From: Ichthyosporea sp. XGB-2017a
Taxonomy: Eukaryota; Opisthokonta; Ichthyosporea
Direction: 5' to 3'
DNA length: 64,000 nt
Assembly (NCBI GenBank): GCA_002811675.1
Contig: PDIM01010325.1
Coordinates: 85,591-149,590, forward strand
Part shown: positions 19,723-32,275 of the stretch, one piece after another
Layout: every line of letters begins with the position of its first letter
Position numbering within the stretch: the stretch's first letter is position 1
Position numbers and translations under genes: made by a program
Notes under the pieces: generated by a model
Told to the model about the DNA's origin: nothing
The model's input: the letters and a program-made list of their open reading frames with translations, nothing else
Databases searched by the model: none

Positions 19723-22700
19723 ATGCAGCATTCAAAACCCCCTACTGTGCCAGAGATGGATAATGAGCAGACCTCTCTCATAGTTCTTTTGGAACTGGAT
19801 AAAAAGATTCGCTCGGGCAATGCTGGTGACATGTGTAATGCGATTGTGTGTTATCCAGAAGTACTGGATAAGTATCCATTCCCTACCCTGGTCAATAGCG
19901 TAGTGTTGAAATTAGCACAAGTATTTGTTTCCACTACGGCAAATTATATCCGCTTTGAACTTATTAAGGCATTTCAGCGCATCGAGGAAAATAATCACCT
20001 TGTTAAAATAAGGAATATTGATCAAATTCTTAAAACCATTGACATTGTAATGCACAGTAACGACCCAATCGCACGGGCACTAACTCTTCGGGTTCTTTCA
20101 AGCTTTGCTGTAGTTGCGCATGATCGCAAAAACATACAGCACTTTATCAAGCAATCTCTTCGGTCCACGTATCAAGCCGAAGCTGATTGTGCTACATTTG
20201 CAGCAGACCGATTGTGTTTCCATAGTAAAAACTTTAGTGCTGAGATATTCGATCAGCTTGAAGAAATTGTCAAACACGTAGAAACTCAAGCAGAAATACG
20301 CCTAAAGATTGTTCGGTTGATTAGACACATGCACCATGACAGAGCTTTAGCGCAAAAAGCAAAGCATTTGCTTCTTTACATTCTCCAGCGATATACACAG
20401 CAGCACATGACATCAGCTACTCTTAAAACATTAACTCATCTGACTTTAAAATCACGGCTGGGTCTAAATGATCTTTCGGTATTTCTTCTGAAATACTCAA
20501 GTGAAGATTCGCGGGCCCATATTCGGATTTTGAGTCTCAAGCAACTCAAAAGTCTCATTGGGTTCTCTGCGCATCATCTGGACCGTAAAGATGAACTGTA
20601 TGGCCAACTTTTTGTGGTTGGCGTTGATAAAATTAAAACGTTCTTGAGTGAAAAGGAGCCTGTTAATAGGTCGGTAAATTTGATTGAATGTTTGGGAGTT
20701 TTTGAATGCTTGAAAAGCCTTATTCGCTCCGAATTGCGCACTGCGATATATCAGGAATCGTTTTTGGTAAATGTAGATGCGGAAAATATAGCAACATTTT
20801 TGAGAGTTGTGCAAGTGATACTTGAACAAGAAAGAGATGGGGGAGCGTTTGGTGAGGGGATGTGTAGATCAGAAAGAGGAAAGGTCATTGTTGTGTGTCT
20901 TGAAATTGTGAGTGACATTATTTGCTATCGCGCGAGTAGAAAGGAAAATGAGGAATCGTCTACTGAAAGTGTCAATGATATTGCCGCATCAACAGTATCG
21001 CTATGCAATTCTATTTTATCTCTCGCGGCCAAAAACAAGAATGTGTGCGCAGATGATACTATAGACCTTCATGTGTATAAAAGAGTGGCAACGTGCATGC
21101 GAAAGGTATTTCAGGCAAAGTGCCATACTGTTGGGATGTTTGCTCTTAGGAGTATGAACGGTTGCTTACAAACTTGCCTCGATGAATTGTTGAAGCCGGA
21201 AACCAAAACAGAATTTATAAGTGGTGCTCTTCCGAAAGTCAAAGTTCTTTTTAGACTACTAGATGCATTGATTAGACATTGCGATAACAAAGTGCTCGAA
21301 TCCCATTTCCGGTTTGCACTTGTCACTTTAAAGTGTGAGTCTTCTGAGGAGAAGAAATTGGCGTCTTCCCCAGAAGCGTTGATTCGTGGTGCGTGCACTA
21401 AAAATCTGTATAGTATTATTCAGAGAATAATGAATATTGTACAGAATGATGGAAACAACGTAAAGCATTGCTTAATCCAAAGTAGCATCATCGGGGATGC
21501 TTTTAAAGTATTATTTAGACTACGGGGAAATGAAAAAGTGAGTTTCCCGTGGGAAGGATGTGGGTTGCCTTCTCAAGATGTATTTAATGGGGAATCTTCA
21601 GATTTGTGGAGTGTGTTTACCGTCGCTCGGCAAGCTTCCTGCTTTCGCGAATATGAAACCTGTGGTCCCATATTCCTGAAACTTTCTGAACGGGTTATTT
21701 CTGAAGTATATAGGTTTTGGTTTTTGGGCCTATATCATATCGCAAGTGCGGAAAGCACTTTGAAGAAAAATGTACTTAAATTTTCGCAACGTGATGGGCA
21801 GTTTGAATTGTGCTCCTCGTTAGTCCAGAGCTGTAAAAAAAGTATATCTCATTTATACCAGAGCATAACAGCTTTCAAGGCTGCTCAAGATGAAGACTAC
21901 ACCTTTGATTTTCAGAGGGAATTTATACAAAGCAGGCTGGAATTTCTTGTGTGCATGAAAGAGTTTTGTGTACAGGTGGGGCAACTAGGCATGGGCTCGA
22001 AAAAATTAGATAGCTTGGTCAATTTCCAAGTAGCTTTTAGTGAAGTTGGGAATAGATACGAAAGGTTGCTGCATCAATATTATGACATCGATGAATACAG
22101 CTACGCTCTTGTTGAATCGTTGTATAGACTGTGCCTTGTGTTGGAAACTGGTATAGGACTTATTTGCAGCAAAAGGGAAGAGTAAGTTACAAGTGTTGCC
22201 ATTAGAGTTTTCTACCAAAAGAATTTGATTATTAATACAATTTTTTTATGTTCTTTTTTTTATTTGCTGTTTTAGAAGAACTTTAGGTCGCCTTTTTGGC
22301 CTTTTAGATGATGCTCTGAACCAAGTTCTTCGCTTGGATTTGGTAGAAAACTCTAATTTGAAGGTCAATGCATGTGCGGATATTTTGAATCAATGTATTT
22401 TTATATCTGAAATATTGTGCAAATCAGTGAAGAGGCCTACTGAATCCAGTACTGACTATTCTGATGCCCTATTGGATATATCCCTGTGTCTGCTGAGTGA
22501 AGCCCTTCCACTTCCAGAGTACTTCTTTGTTTCTAAAACGTTTGTATCTGTTAAAATGTCTGTTAAACCTAAAGCTAAATCCGTCGCAACTGTCACAAAA
22601 GATTCTGGGCTTATGGTGAATCTGGAAGGAATTGTAAAGGCACCTCCAGATGTTTTGAAGAGAAGACCTCTTAAAAGTGCTCTGATTGTAGTAAAGCCTC

Positions 22701-23005
22701 GGCTTGTTGGTGATCTTAAAAATCCTAATGCTCTTACCGGTCATGCCTCAAAGCAATTGTGCCCCTCCATCAAAGTCCATGTACCATGCAATAGAGGATA
22801 CTTCACATCTTCGTGCTTACTAAACTTTTCAAAAGCCTTGGAGACAACAACGAAATCAATGGATCTTAGCTGTCCGCATCCGAGCTTCAAGGTTATCATT
22901 AGTGCAAGCCTCATTGACGTCCATGGGCGAACGTGGAGATGTGGCCCTAAAGAGACACTGGATGTGCAAAGCAAACCTGTAGGCTCCAAAGAGAGTACCT
23001 TATAA
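19723..23005 (+). CDS. INTS7: Integrator complex subunit 7 (2 exons)
   Basis: Exons 19723-22181 and 22276-23005 (94-nt GT-AG intron) encode about 1062 residues, near the roughly 960 of animal INTS7. The N-terminal third matches INTS7 in order and spacing: CNAIVCYPEVLDKYPFPTLV, then HSNDPIARALTLRVLSSFA, DRKNIQHFIKQSL, and RLIRHMHHDRALAQKAKHLL. It is an all-helical HEAT/ARM-like protein to about residue 830. The C-terminal region after the intron ends in beta-rich sequence with SLIDVHGRTWRCGPKE. Integrator cleaves snRNA 3' ends and nascent mRNAs near paused RNA polymerase II. Its presence implies a full Integrator complex in this organism. I chose the ATG at 19723 rather than the upstream GTG. 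Another ATG at 19756 is possible. Confidence 0.88.
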
Positions 23006-23416
23006 AGCTTTTGTGAAACACAATTGACAAACACGGGTCCAATAAAGAAAAGAACATCGAGAATCGAGACCGAGAAATTTCAAGAAATAAATAAAACAAT
23101 AATAATAAGGATGGAAGGAAGGTTACTAAAACCATATTCCTGGCGTAACCCTACTTCCCTGGGGGCCACGTTTATTTGATCTATATAACGCTCCTTGGGT
23201 TGATGTGCCTTTTCCTCCTCCCCCCGTCCTATTACCAGTTTGTTTCACGTCCAGGCCCACCGCCTTTTTCTGTGTCTCTGTTCTGTCAAAGGGAAAGGAA
23301 AGAATATATAGATCTACCTGTGTCCTGCGTGACTGTGTTTTGATTGATTGATTGATTCTCTCGCATAGAGTAGAGTAGTGTGACTTGGAGGAGTGTGAAA
23401 GACAAGGGATTCAGCG
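23006..23416. other. Intergenic/promoter region of mitochondrial L27 gene
   Basis: About 410 bases containing the INTS7 3' end, a TAACCCTA octamer at 23146-23153 and a short (GATT)n run near 23340-23357 shortly before the start codon of the L27 gene. No other gene is apparent. Confidence 0.5.
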
Positions 23417-23964
23417 ATGAGTGGCATTTTGAGTTCAGTGGGGAGGGGGCTTTTGATGCGCAGTTCTACTGTTGGGGAACAATGTATGGGAAATAGCCTG
23501 AGGCCTGATTCCTTTGGCTGTATGCCTTCAACATTTGTTCGATGGGCTACTAAAAAGGCGGGAGGTGCTACGAAGAATTCTCAGCACTCTGTGGGTAAAA
23601 GACTTGGGGTAAAGAAATTCGAAGGTAAGGTGCATGTCCTTTGTGATTGAAGACCATTTCTTGTTTGTCTGTGAGCTAATAATGTTTCTTTCATTTTCCT
23701 TTGCGCGATTTTTCAGGAGAGCTTGTAAAACGGGGAGACATTTTAATGAGACAGAGGGGAACCGTGAAACATCCTGGAATCAATGTTATGTGTGGAAGAG
23801 ACCAGACTTTGCATGCAACATGCGATGGGCACGTTCGATTCACGAAACAGCGGGTTGGTGTTAAGAAAGTCCGCACATATTTACATGTAGAGCCTTTAAA
23901 ACCAAGAAAAGTTTTTCGTGTAGTGTCAGAGCACCTGAAAGACTGTCTTCCTTCAAATGTCTGA
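23417..23964 (+). CDS. MRPL27: Mitochondrial large-subunit ribosomal protein bL27m (2 exons)
   Basis: Exons 23417-23624 and 23717-23964 (92-nt GT-AG intron) give 151 residues. After a presequence of about 42 residues comes the L27 signature: ATKKAGGATKN, GKRLGVKKFEG joined over the intron to ELVKRGDILMRQRGT, then CGRDQTLHATCDGHVRF. Bacterial L27 has the same order (AHKKAGGSTRN, KRLGVKRFGG, RQRGT, GRDHTLFA). The N-terminus of L27 reaches towards the peptidyl-transferase centre. The extra C-terminal 40 residues are typical of mitochondrial versions. The Arg/Ser-rich start (MSGILSSVGRGLLMRSSTVG) fits mitochondrial import. Confidence 0.94.
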
Positions 23965-24097
23965 GAGTAGGCAATCCAAATGTACAACACTGAAAGAGGA
24001 ATAATAAAACCCTTTGTAAAATCAAATTTCAAATTGAAGAAGCGTATTCGTTGAAAAGCGGGAATTGGGTGACCATGCGATTTATTGATTCTCTTGT

Positions 24098-25143
24098 TTA
24101 ATTTCCAGCCTCTGACGCGCTATCGTCACCATCGAAATGCACTAAGTGCTCCTTGGGCATTTGGTTGGACACAATAAGGTTAGTCTTGATGGGATTTGTT
24201 GTAGGTATATCAAGCCCTTTGCAGACAGAGTGTCTCAAAAGCATCCTATGAACCCAATCTTGGATATGTGGGTATGAATCATAATGTATTCCAATCCTTT
24301 CCAGCCAAATTATCCAACAAAACCCAGCAATATCGGCTATCGTATATGAGTCAGCAGCAATCCAGTCTCTGTGTCCAATACTGTCGCTTCTTAGGCATTC
24401 ATCTTTACTCCCCAGTCTCTTTTCTATCACCTCTACACACTTCTGTACCTGTTCCAAGTAACCTTGCTTCATCTCACCAGGGCACTAAGGAACGCAAAAA
24501 TCCATGATGGACAAGAGCATATATTGGTAAGATTAGTTCCTATATAGACATCCAATGACACTAGCAGACACTTACTTGAATTGATGATTCAAAGAGCTCC
24601 ATTGCTTGCCGGCTACGTGGGGCAAGCTCTCCTGTTATAAAGCTGGTCCATTGAATCGTCTCGGAGCGAGGGAAAGGTTTTTTTGGAAATAATTTCCCAA
24701 GATTGGCTTTATCGGAGACATACATCAAGATAGCATTGGTTTCGAAGACGCTATAATTGTGGCACTCGTGGTCCACTTGAGTTTTAAAATAGATTCAAAA
24801 GGCAAAGGGGAGCTCGTATTAGTACAATATCATATGTTTGCTTGTAGAACACACTGCATAGTCCACAGCGTACTCACCTATTGCTGGTAACTTCCCACCT
24901 GGACTTATTTTTAAGAACCATTCCTCCTTGTTTTCCCCATCTTTTGTCTGCATATAATGAACGTCATAGCGCAGTCCCAGTTCTTCCAGTGCTATAGCAA
25001 CAGCCCACCTACACACAAAGGATTTGCCTGTTGAGTAAAAAGTCAATGTCCCCGATTACTAGCCTCCACGCCAAACTGCCTTTTACTTACCCGCTTGGAA
25101 CTGCATCTGTGTACAACGTAATATGTCTATTAACCCTTGACAT
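24098..25143 (-). CDS. Glutathione S-transferase, YfcG/Ure2-like (4 exons)
   Basis: Exons 25143-25091, 25008-24878, 24775-24576 and 24484-24098, with introns of 82, 102 and 91 nt (all GT-AG), encode about 256 residues. The joined protein runs through a GST thioredoxin domain: ITLYTDAVPSG then WAVAIALEELGLRYDVHY, SPGGKLPAI joined to VDHECHNYSVFETNAILMYV (the E-T/S glutathione-binding turn). The all-helical domain follows, with ADSYTIADIAGFCWI. The closest pattern is bacterial YfcG/YghU and fungal Ure2-type enzymes, which reduce disulfides and peroxides with glutathione. No targeting signal is evident, so a cytosolic location is likely. Exon borders are inferred from frame and family continuity. 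The very short first exon (17 codons) is the least certain. Confidence 0.82.
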
Positions 25144-26884
25144 GGTCAAACCTTCGGGATTGATAGCTTTATGAGTCTGATGATTGCCTAACTGTCTTCA
25201 GATAGTTCAGTGGACTTTGCCTCAGTTTGACAGAGACTGAATTGTGAGAAGCTAGATTTTTATAAGTTCTGAAGATCCCACGTACGTTAGCTTGGTTACT
25301 ATTAGCGAGTACTAATAACTTGTCTGAGTATTGCACTCATGAACAGCTATGTAGCTAGGGCAGCAATATTATAAATAGAAAGAGTAGTGTACATAAAAGG
25401 AAAGGTATGTTTTACATTTTATAAACTATTATTATAATAATAATTAGTCCCACTCATGAGACGCGATTCTCGGTTATGCTATATATGGCAAGGCATATAT
25501 ATTCGCCAAATATGGTATCCTTTTATCTGTTTCATACATTCGACATCTGCGTTACATGAGTACAATATAAATATATTTGTGCACAGCTACATAGTACAGC
25601 TTAATTGATAATTTGGCTTTCAAATAAAATATCCGCGGACTAGAGTAACAGCTCTGACTCTTTTAATGTTATCTATATTGCAGATTAACACACAGCTATG
25701 CGGAGAAGGTCAGTGAAGATGAAGGAAGACCCTTAATAGTCAAGAAGGAAAGATCAATGTGCAGATCATTGGCAGTCACCATTAACTAAGCTAGCTAGAG
25801 CAAAGTGCAAAGATCTGTTTCTTGCAAGTACACGAAGCCAGCTGTTCCATCTAATAGAAAACTGATACACAAATATAGATGGGACTCTTTTTCTCGAAAT
25901 ACGGCTGCTCGTATTAGGCATTATAATATTTGGAATATATCATTTGGGAACACGTTAATTCTGCTTGCAATTGTATGTCCATTCACATTGAAATCTCCGC
26001 GAATTCTCAATCATGAACTTTGCTAGACGAGCAAAACAAGCTACAAAAGACAGGGAATTAGTAGAACGAGGTGACCTATCTAAATTCGTGAACTATGCAA
26101 TATCATGTAGTACGGCGAGCTGCTCATGACAAATGACAAAACATACGTCTCTAGTAGCTATAATCTTCTTATTTCCCTTGTAGGTTGTATTTTATTAAAT
26201 TACCCATATATAAATATTATCGCATGATGAGCTCGACTGCGCCATGATGGTCAAATATATATATAATGCAGCCGATATAATTTGTAACGCATTGAGCAAA
26301 GCACCTCTATAAAGGCTAACCGCAACCTGATATGATTGGGTGCGATATCGATGGCGCGGGGCCGCTGGGTCCACATCGCGCGATCCCTCGATTCATGAGT
26401 GTCCTGGTTTGAAGGGATGGGGATACGCGGAGATTTTTACATGAATATGGCCGGCCAGTACCCACCTCCAAGCAAGTCTCAAGTACTCTCATGAACAGTC
26501 AACCCTCAAGAAGCCAGAAATTAAGGGGAGATCCCGGTGCACCGCGGCCACGCATTTCTTATATACAAATTTATCCAGGGCCCGTGGGGAATCGCAGATC
26601 ATCATTTTCATTCATGATCATTGTTCATTTTTGTTTGTTTTGTACAATTAACAATTCTATTATCTTCTTGCGAGCCTGTGCTTTGACTGACGTGACTGTG
26701 TTGTTAGTGTGCGGTGTAACGGATTCAAAGACTAGCAAGGAAAAGGGATCTTGTGTCTACCCCACTATTTATATTTATTAAAAGGTTGTTCAAATAGCAG
26801 CTGTTCTTTTGTAGTCCTGTTTCGCATCGCATAACCTCTTTGTCCAACTAGCGCCTCTCGTTGTGAACTCTTTCCGAACCGAAA
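25144..26884. other. 1.7 kb gene-free AT-rich stretch
   Basis: There is no coding region I can support. The longest open frames (25805-26026 and 26491-26781) are short and have unprotein-like composition. Most of it is strongly AT-rich with tracts like TATATA, but a GC-rich island lies at about 26338-26400 (GATATCGATGGCGCGGGGCC and nearby CGCGCGAT). No tRNA fold was found. The last 100 bases are presumably the promoter of the synaptotagmin gene. Confidence 0.5.
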
Positions 26885-29800
26885 ATGGCCTCTAGTTTGA
26901 TGTACGGCGGTATGGCGTGCGCCTTATCGTACTTCTTCGCATGGATGGAATGGGGATTATTACCATTTGTTTGCACTGTGGTGTTCTTTCTTGGAATCTT
27001 GAAGAAGGACGAAAAGAAATGGAAAATCAGAATGTTGTACGATGCCGAAAGATATGCAAGGCAAGAAAAGGTAAGCTTTGAACAACACCCTGCGCTGTTT
27101 ACGCTCTATACAAGTGTACTTATAGCCTCCGATCTTTTTTGACTTGATGAATAGCTGGAGCACGACTTCGAATATGTTGAGTGGTTGAACATCCCCATCC
27201 AACGCTTTTGGAATGTGTATGAGGATGATTTGAGCAGAGCAATTGTTGAGGCAGTTCAACCAACCCTTGATTCTGTGAAGCCTGGATCTATTGTGAGTTA
27301 TTTGCTTTTTCACTCTCACTGTACTGCGGAAGACTATGGAAGCTAACTGGATTTAATTGTTTATTATTTCGATTTTCTAGAAAGATATTCGGTTTAGCGA
27401 GTTCACTCTAGGACCCAAAGCACCGTACTTGGAACAAGCAAAGTCCTATGCCAAGACCGGATTGAAGCAGATTGTAAGTGCAAATGAATGAGTTGGGTTG
27501 TCTATTGAAATCTTTATTAATTCTAATTACTATTTTTTTATGTGACTAGAAAATGGATGTGTGGTGTGCGTTTGACGCTCCAGACGCCAATATTGTTTTG
27601 TCTGTGAAATTTGGTTTGGGAATCAGCGCTCCCATCGCTGTCAAAGACTTTACGTTTCATGGAAAGGTTCGTCTGGAAGCTATTTTACAAGATGATTACC
27701 CATTTGTAAATACAGCAAAAATTGCTCTTCTGGAAAGCCCTGTTGTGGACTTTACTCTGAAACCCCTCAAAGGGCCTGATCTTATGGATATGCCTGGATT
27801 GTCGTCCTTTATTGATGGCCTTATTAACGATAACATTGAAAAGGCCCTCGTGAATCCTAACTTTATTGAAATCCCTCTTGACCAGATGATGAATGGCAAA
27901 CCTATGTCCGAGCATGACTTTACTGAGGCGGTTGGTGTTTTGCGAATTACCGTGAAAAAGGCGGAGGGGCTGACGCTGAAAAAGACATTTATGGCTACCT
28001 GCGATGCTTACTGCTTGTTGTCGATTGACGAAAGAATGGAGCAATATAAGACACAAGTTATTAAGAAAAACTCAAATCCTGAATGGAACAAAACTTTCAG
28101 AATTTTGATTCACAAACCATCGTTCCAGAAGCTGAAGATCAACGTCTTTGATGAAAATACTGTAACCCCGGATGAATATATTGGAAAAGTTGTGATGACT
28201 TTGGATGACTTGCCATTTAGGGAGGGTGAGGTGATTACAAAGACATTTGATATTGAGGATAACAAAGCGGAAAAGGACTCTTTGACTGTTGTGTGCACCT
28301 ATGGAAAGGTTGAAGGCTGTGATGATGAAAAAACAGCGGAGAGCCAAAAACCAAAGGAAGACAATGAATGGGAGTCGTCCGACGAGGAAGAAGAGCTCAC
28401 TCCAGAGGAAATTGAAAAGAATACTTTGAAGCCCGAAGATCAAGGTGGTATTGTTAGAATTAATATTCATCGCGCTAAAGATCTTGCTGGTGTGGATAAT
28501 ACTGGTACTAGTGATCCATATGTGACTGTAAAGGATGATGCGGACACGAAAGTGTATAAGACGAGAATTGTTAAGCAGGATTGTGACCCCAGATGGAATG
28601 AAACTTTTGAGGTCCTCGTAATGGATAGAAGATCTTATAACTTGAAGTTCACTGTAAAGGACTTCAACCCGGCAATGGTCAATGAATATCTTGGCGAACT
28701 CACCGTGAATTTGGGCAAGGCCTTAGGAGATACGAAAAAAACTAAGAAAACATGGTTTTCTTTGAATAACTGTGAGCAGGGTGCCATCCAGATGTCTTTT
28801 GAATTTGTTCGTGTGAACCCAATTGTGTTTCAGAAGGTTCGTGAAGAAGATGGCGAGGATATTATCAAGAGACGCAAGGAAAGGCTAAAGAGACTTGGAA
28901 AATATGCCAAGAAGGGAAAGATATTTATTGGCAATCCCAACGATAAGGAAGCTGGATTACTCTTTGTGACTGTTCATGAGGCACGAAAGCTTATTGCCGC
29001 TGATTCTTCTCTGTTTGGAAAAGGTAGTAGTGACCCTTTCTGCATTGTGAAGGTGGGCGATAAATACTGCTATAAAACTCGAACCGTGAAGAAGTCTTTA
29101 ACACCTTCTTGGGAAGAATCCTTTACTATTCGTACCCGTAAGAATGCTGAAACTACGCTAAATTTCCATCTGTTTGACTACGATCGCACAAGCTCAGACG
29201 ACCCACTTGGAGATTGTTCCGTTTGCTTAGAGGAGCTTGGGGAAAATAATGAGATCTCAAAATGGATCAAACTGAACAATACGAAGCACGGTGAGGTTCG
29301 CTTGACTCTTCGGTATACACCAAGGACTGAAAACCACGTTCCTACCGACGCAGAACTTGCAGAAGCGGAAGACCTTGCTGCTATTGATAGAGATATGGAA
29401 GAAGATGGAGTGCTTGACGGTGCTCTTGACTTTTCCAAGAATATTGTTGGTGGAGCTGTGGGTGGTGTAGGTACCGTTGGTAAAGGAGCTATTTCCGGAA
29501 TTGGCGCTATTGGTAAAGGAGGAATGAAAGTTACCAGAGGTGCTGGAAGTATAGTTGGATTGGGAGGCAAAAAGAATAGTGGAGATAGTTCAGCCTCCAC
29601 CCCTGCCAAAGACCCTATGTCGCCAACCGAAGCGCGCGTGTCTAGTCCTTCAATTGCGGGCTCAATGTCACCCGATGCTCGAAGAGTTATTGAAGTCCAA
29701 GTAGTTGAAGCAACAGAGTTTCCTATGAAGGGAAATAATGGAGAGTACCTTAGACCCCTGGTAAAGATTCTTGTTGATGGAGGTAAAGCCAGTGCTAAAA

Positions 29801-30075
29801 CGCATGCGTGGAAACAACACACCCTTCCGAACTGGAACGAAGCGCTGAGACTCAAGAGAATCAAACCAAATTCCGAGATTACGGTCCGTGTTGAAGAAAA
29901 GGGTCTTATTGGTAGTGGGCATGGCCTGTTTGAAGGTAAATTTAACCTCGCGGACTATCTGCACCCCGAAACGTCGGACAGAGTTGATGTTAAGTGTCAG
30001 TTGAGTCCGCTTGACTTGCACTCTAACCTTATTGGTGAAAACCCTCACATCAATATGAGCATTAGATATATTTAA
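26885..30075 (+). CDS. Extended synaptotagmin/tricalbin (membrane hairpin-SMP-four C2) (4 exons)
   Basis: Exons 26885-27070, 27155-27292, 27381-27473 and 27550-30075 (introns 84, 88 and 76 nt, all phase 0) encode 980 residues. Order: an N-terminal hydrophobic hairpin (about residues 5-40), then an SMP lipid-transfer domain (about 70-260) with EWLNIPIQRFWNVYEDD, FTLGPKAPYL and DFTFHGKVRLE. C2 domains follow at about 267-385, 438-550, 607-730 and 850-975. The second C2 keeps calcium-site sequence GTSDPYVTV. A Gly-rich linker of about 50 residues (GGAVGGVGTVGKGAISG) separates C2-3 from C2-4. The family tethers ER to plasma membrane and moves glycerolipids between them. The fourth C2 lacks the SDPY motif and may bind membranes without calcium. 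Confidence 0.92.
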
Positions 30076-30207
30076 AAGCAAGAAGAATATTAGAACGCGT
30101 GTTTTGAATTTTCAGGCACAGATGGGAGAAATTCATAATTAAAAATAAAAAAATAGTTCAGAACTAAGCGAGCGAGGCCTAGTTCAGAAGCTGGGTTTCA
30201 TTTATTA

Positions 30208-31686
30208 TTAGCTTGCTTCAACATATATGTCATTTGTCTTTACGTCTGTGGTCGACTCGTACATAGGATTATTTTCAAATTGGGTCATCTCAGGCTGCTC
30301 CTCAGCTGCTTGTGCCTGCTTTGTTTTTAAGTGACTTTTGTATGCCAAATAAGCTAGGATGGCTAAAATAATGGCGACAACCACGCAAACCACAATTATT
30401 ATAATCAGTGTCCAGTCTGTACCCCCCCCTCCATCCGTGGACTACACCAATATAAATATGGAAAACAACCTGTAAGTTTACTAATGTCAAAATATACAAC
30501 AGTATCCATAAGAATGGGCCTTACTTACCGTACGCGTGCATGCTGTCTGATCGGACAGAAGATTGAAGAAGTTCTTGGCGACATTAGGATCTACCCCAAG
30601 TTTCTCAATGTCAAATACCCTCATTGTTCCAACGGAACTTGAATTCGCTTTCTGACCGGAAAGAACTAGATAGTTAAACCCCTTTTCCAAACCTTGAGCC
30701 TGCAGTTGACTCAATGTAACATCCCTGTCAAAGTTTTTGAAATCAGCATCACTTTTCTGTTGACTCATGTCTCCATATTGCAATGATGAAGTGGTTTTCG
30801 AATCTGAAGTTGATGGTGAATTCAAAACATTGGCGAAATAAAATGACTCCTTATCGAAGGAAGAAGCAGGACCCCAGACAGACCCATAAGTCTCACTGTA
30901 TACAGGCAGGAATCCTTTTTGATTGATTGCTAAGATGACTGAAGCACCTTCCACCAAAATGGCCTCAGCAGTTTTGGCAACTTCCAGTTCAAATGCTGCA
31001 TTTAAAGCAAATGTGGAGGCAGAACTGCGAAAGTACTGAAAGAGAGTTAATTCGGACGAAATGTACGTTGATAGTTTTGTTCTGTCAGTACCCGTCACCT
31101 GCTGCTTTATGGATGGCGTGAAACCAGGCTCAAAACTTGACTGCAAGCAAGTGTTATTGGCGTCAAGCAAAGAACTGCAAAAGGTCTCGTTAGTTTGATT
31201 GTTTTCCCTGTTTCCAACATTGAATGGCAAATCTGAATCTTCATTTGTCAGAAGAATAATGACTTTGTGACTATTGTCGCGGTATGAAAGTGGGTTTGCA
31301 AAGTTAGTAGATGCTCTATTCAAAGACATTCTGATCGCTTCTAGCCCTGGTTCCCAGGACCCACAATTCGTGGGTATATTCGCGTAATTCGAGAGAAATA
31401 CTGCACCATCGGTTGTAAAGTCCTGGAAAACCACAGGTCCTAAGCTGTCATTGCCATAGTGCACAATGGCGAAACTTAAATTGACGTTAATAGTGTTGTT
31501 TTGCTGCTGTGCAACAAAATCCGTGAGACCTGTGGTCAAGCTCGATAACAGGGGCTGCATGGACGCACTGCAATCCACTATAAAAACAAAATCTGTAACT
31601 CGGGAGCAACTGGGATCTGCAGTGGCCGTTCCTATTGAAGCGAGAATAATGAATACTATGGCAAGAACTATGTCCTTTTTAAGCAT
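30208..31686 (-). CDS. Single-pass VWA/MIDAS protein with integrin-beta-like NPxY tail (2 exons)
   Basis: Exons 31686-30529 and 30441-30208 (87-nt GT-AG intron, phase 0) encode 463 residues. The frame is open upstream to 31722, but the first ATG is at 31686 and starts a clear signal peptide (MLKKDIVLAIVFIILASIG). A von Willebrand A domain follows, with a complete DxSxS metal site (FVFIVDCSASMQP) and a later LLTNEDSD, many N-glycosylation sequons, then a Gly4 stalk, a transmembrane helix (WTLIIIIVVCVVVAIILAIL) and a cytoplasmic tail of about 47 residues. The tail has NPMY and, eight residues on, NDIY. This is the layout of Dictyostelium Sib adhesion proteins and of integrin beta tails, which bind talin and kindlin. 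There is no EGF stalk or hybrid domain, so this is not a true integrin. A cell-substrate adhesion receptor is the likely role. Confidence 0.75.
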
Positions 31687-32275
31687 TGTTTCCCTTCTTT
31701 CTACTATGATTCTTCTATTCAAGCTATATAAGAAAACGAGTAATGCGCAAATTAAGCAATCAAGTAACTCTGTTGAGATTTGTAAATGAATTCAAGCCTA
31801 GCTGTTGATAAGAGCGGGGGTTGTCGAGCGAGCAATATCTACTCGCTGCCACATAATGAAATAAAGACTAGAAAAGTAAAAAGTAAAAAACACCATTTCC
31901 TTTTATGGAATGGCCGTAGACTATAAATCAACAATGCTCTGCTCCATGTTGCAAATATTTGATACAGCCCCTGAAATAGTCGCATCACAATACATCCTCA
32001 GAAAATGGGATATACCCTAAACGTCTCTCTCCAATATTAATTGTTTGGCCGCAGCGCCTACTATAAGCGATATGATCCCACGGCCCCACTCATGACAAGG
32101 TCATAGACAAGTACCAGCTGGGACTGACCACACTAGCCAGGCTGCTGTAGCAAGATCAACAGACTGAGACTCATCCAGAGACTGAGACAGAGACTGACCC
32201 ACAGACTGAACCAGATCCCCTCCCCAGAGTGGAAACAAAGAGTGGCGCTAAGTGTTTTTGTACGGGGCCTTGGAT
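31687..32275. other. Divergent promoter region with GACTGA-like repeats
   Basis: A shared upstream region for the VWA receptor (-) and PEX5 (+). An imperfect repeat of AGACTGAGAC/GACTGA units lies at about 32161-32212, right before the PEX5 start, and CCCTAAAC occurs near 32015. No gene is seen. Confidence 0.5.

Noticed and set aside
26491-26781. 96-codon ORF in the gene-free region
   Set aside because: Composition is not protein-like and there is no neighbouring exon or family resemblance.
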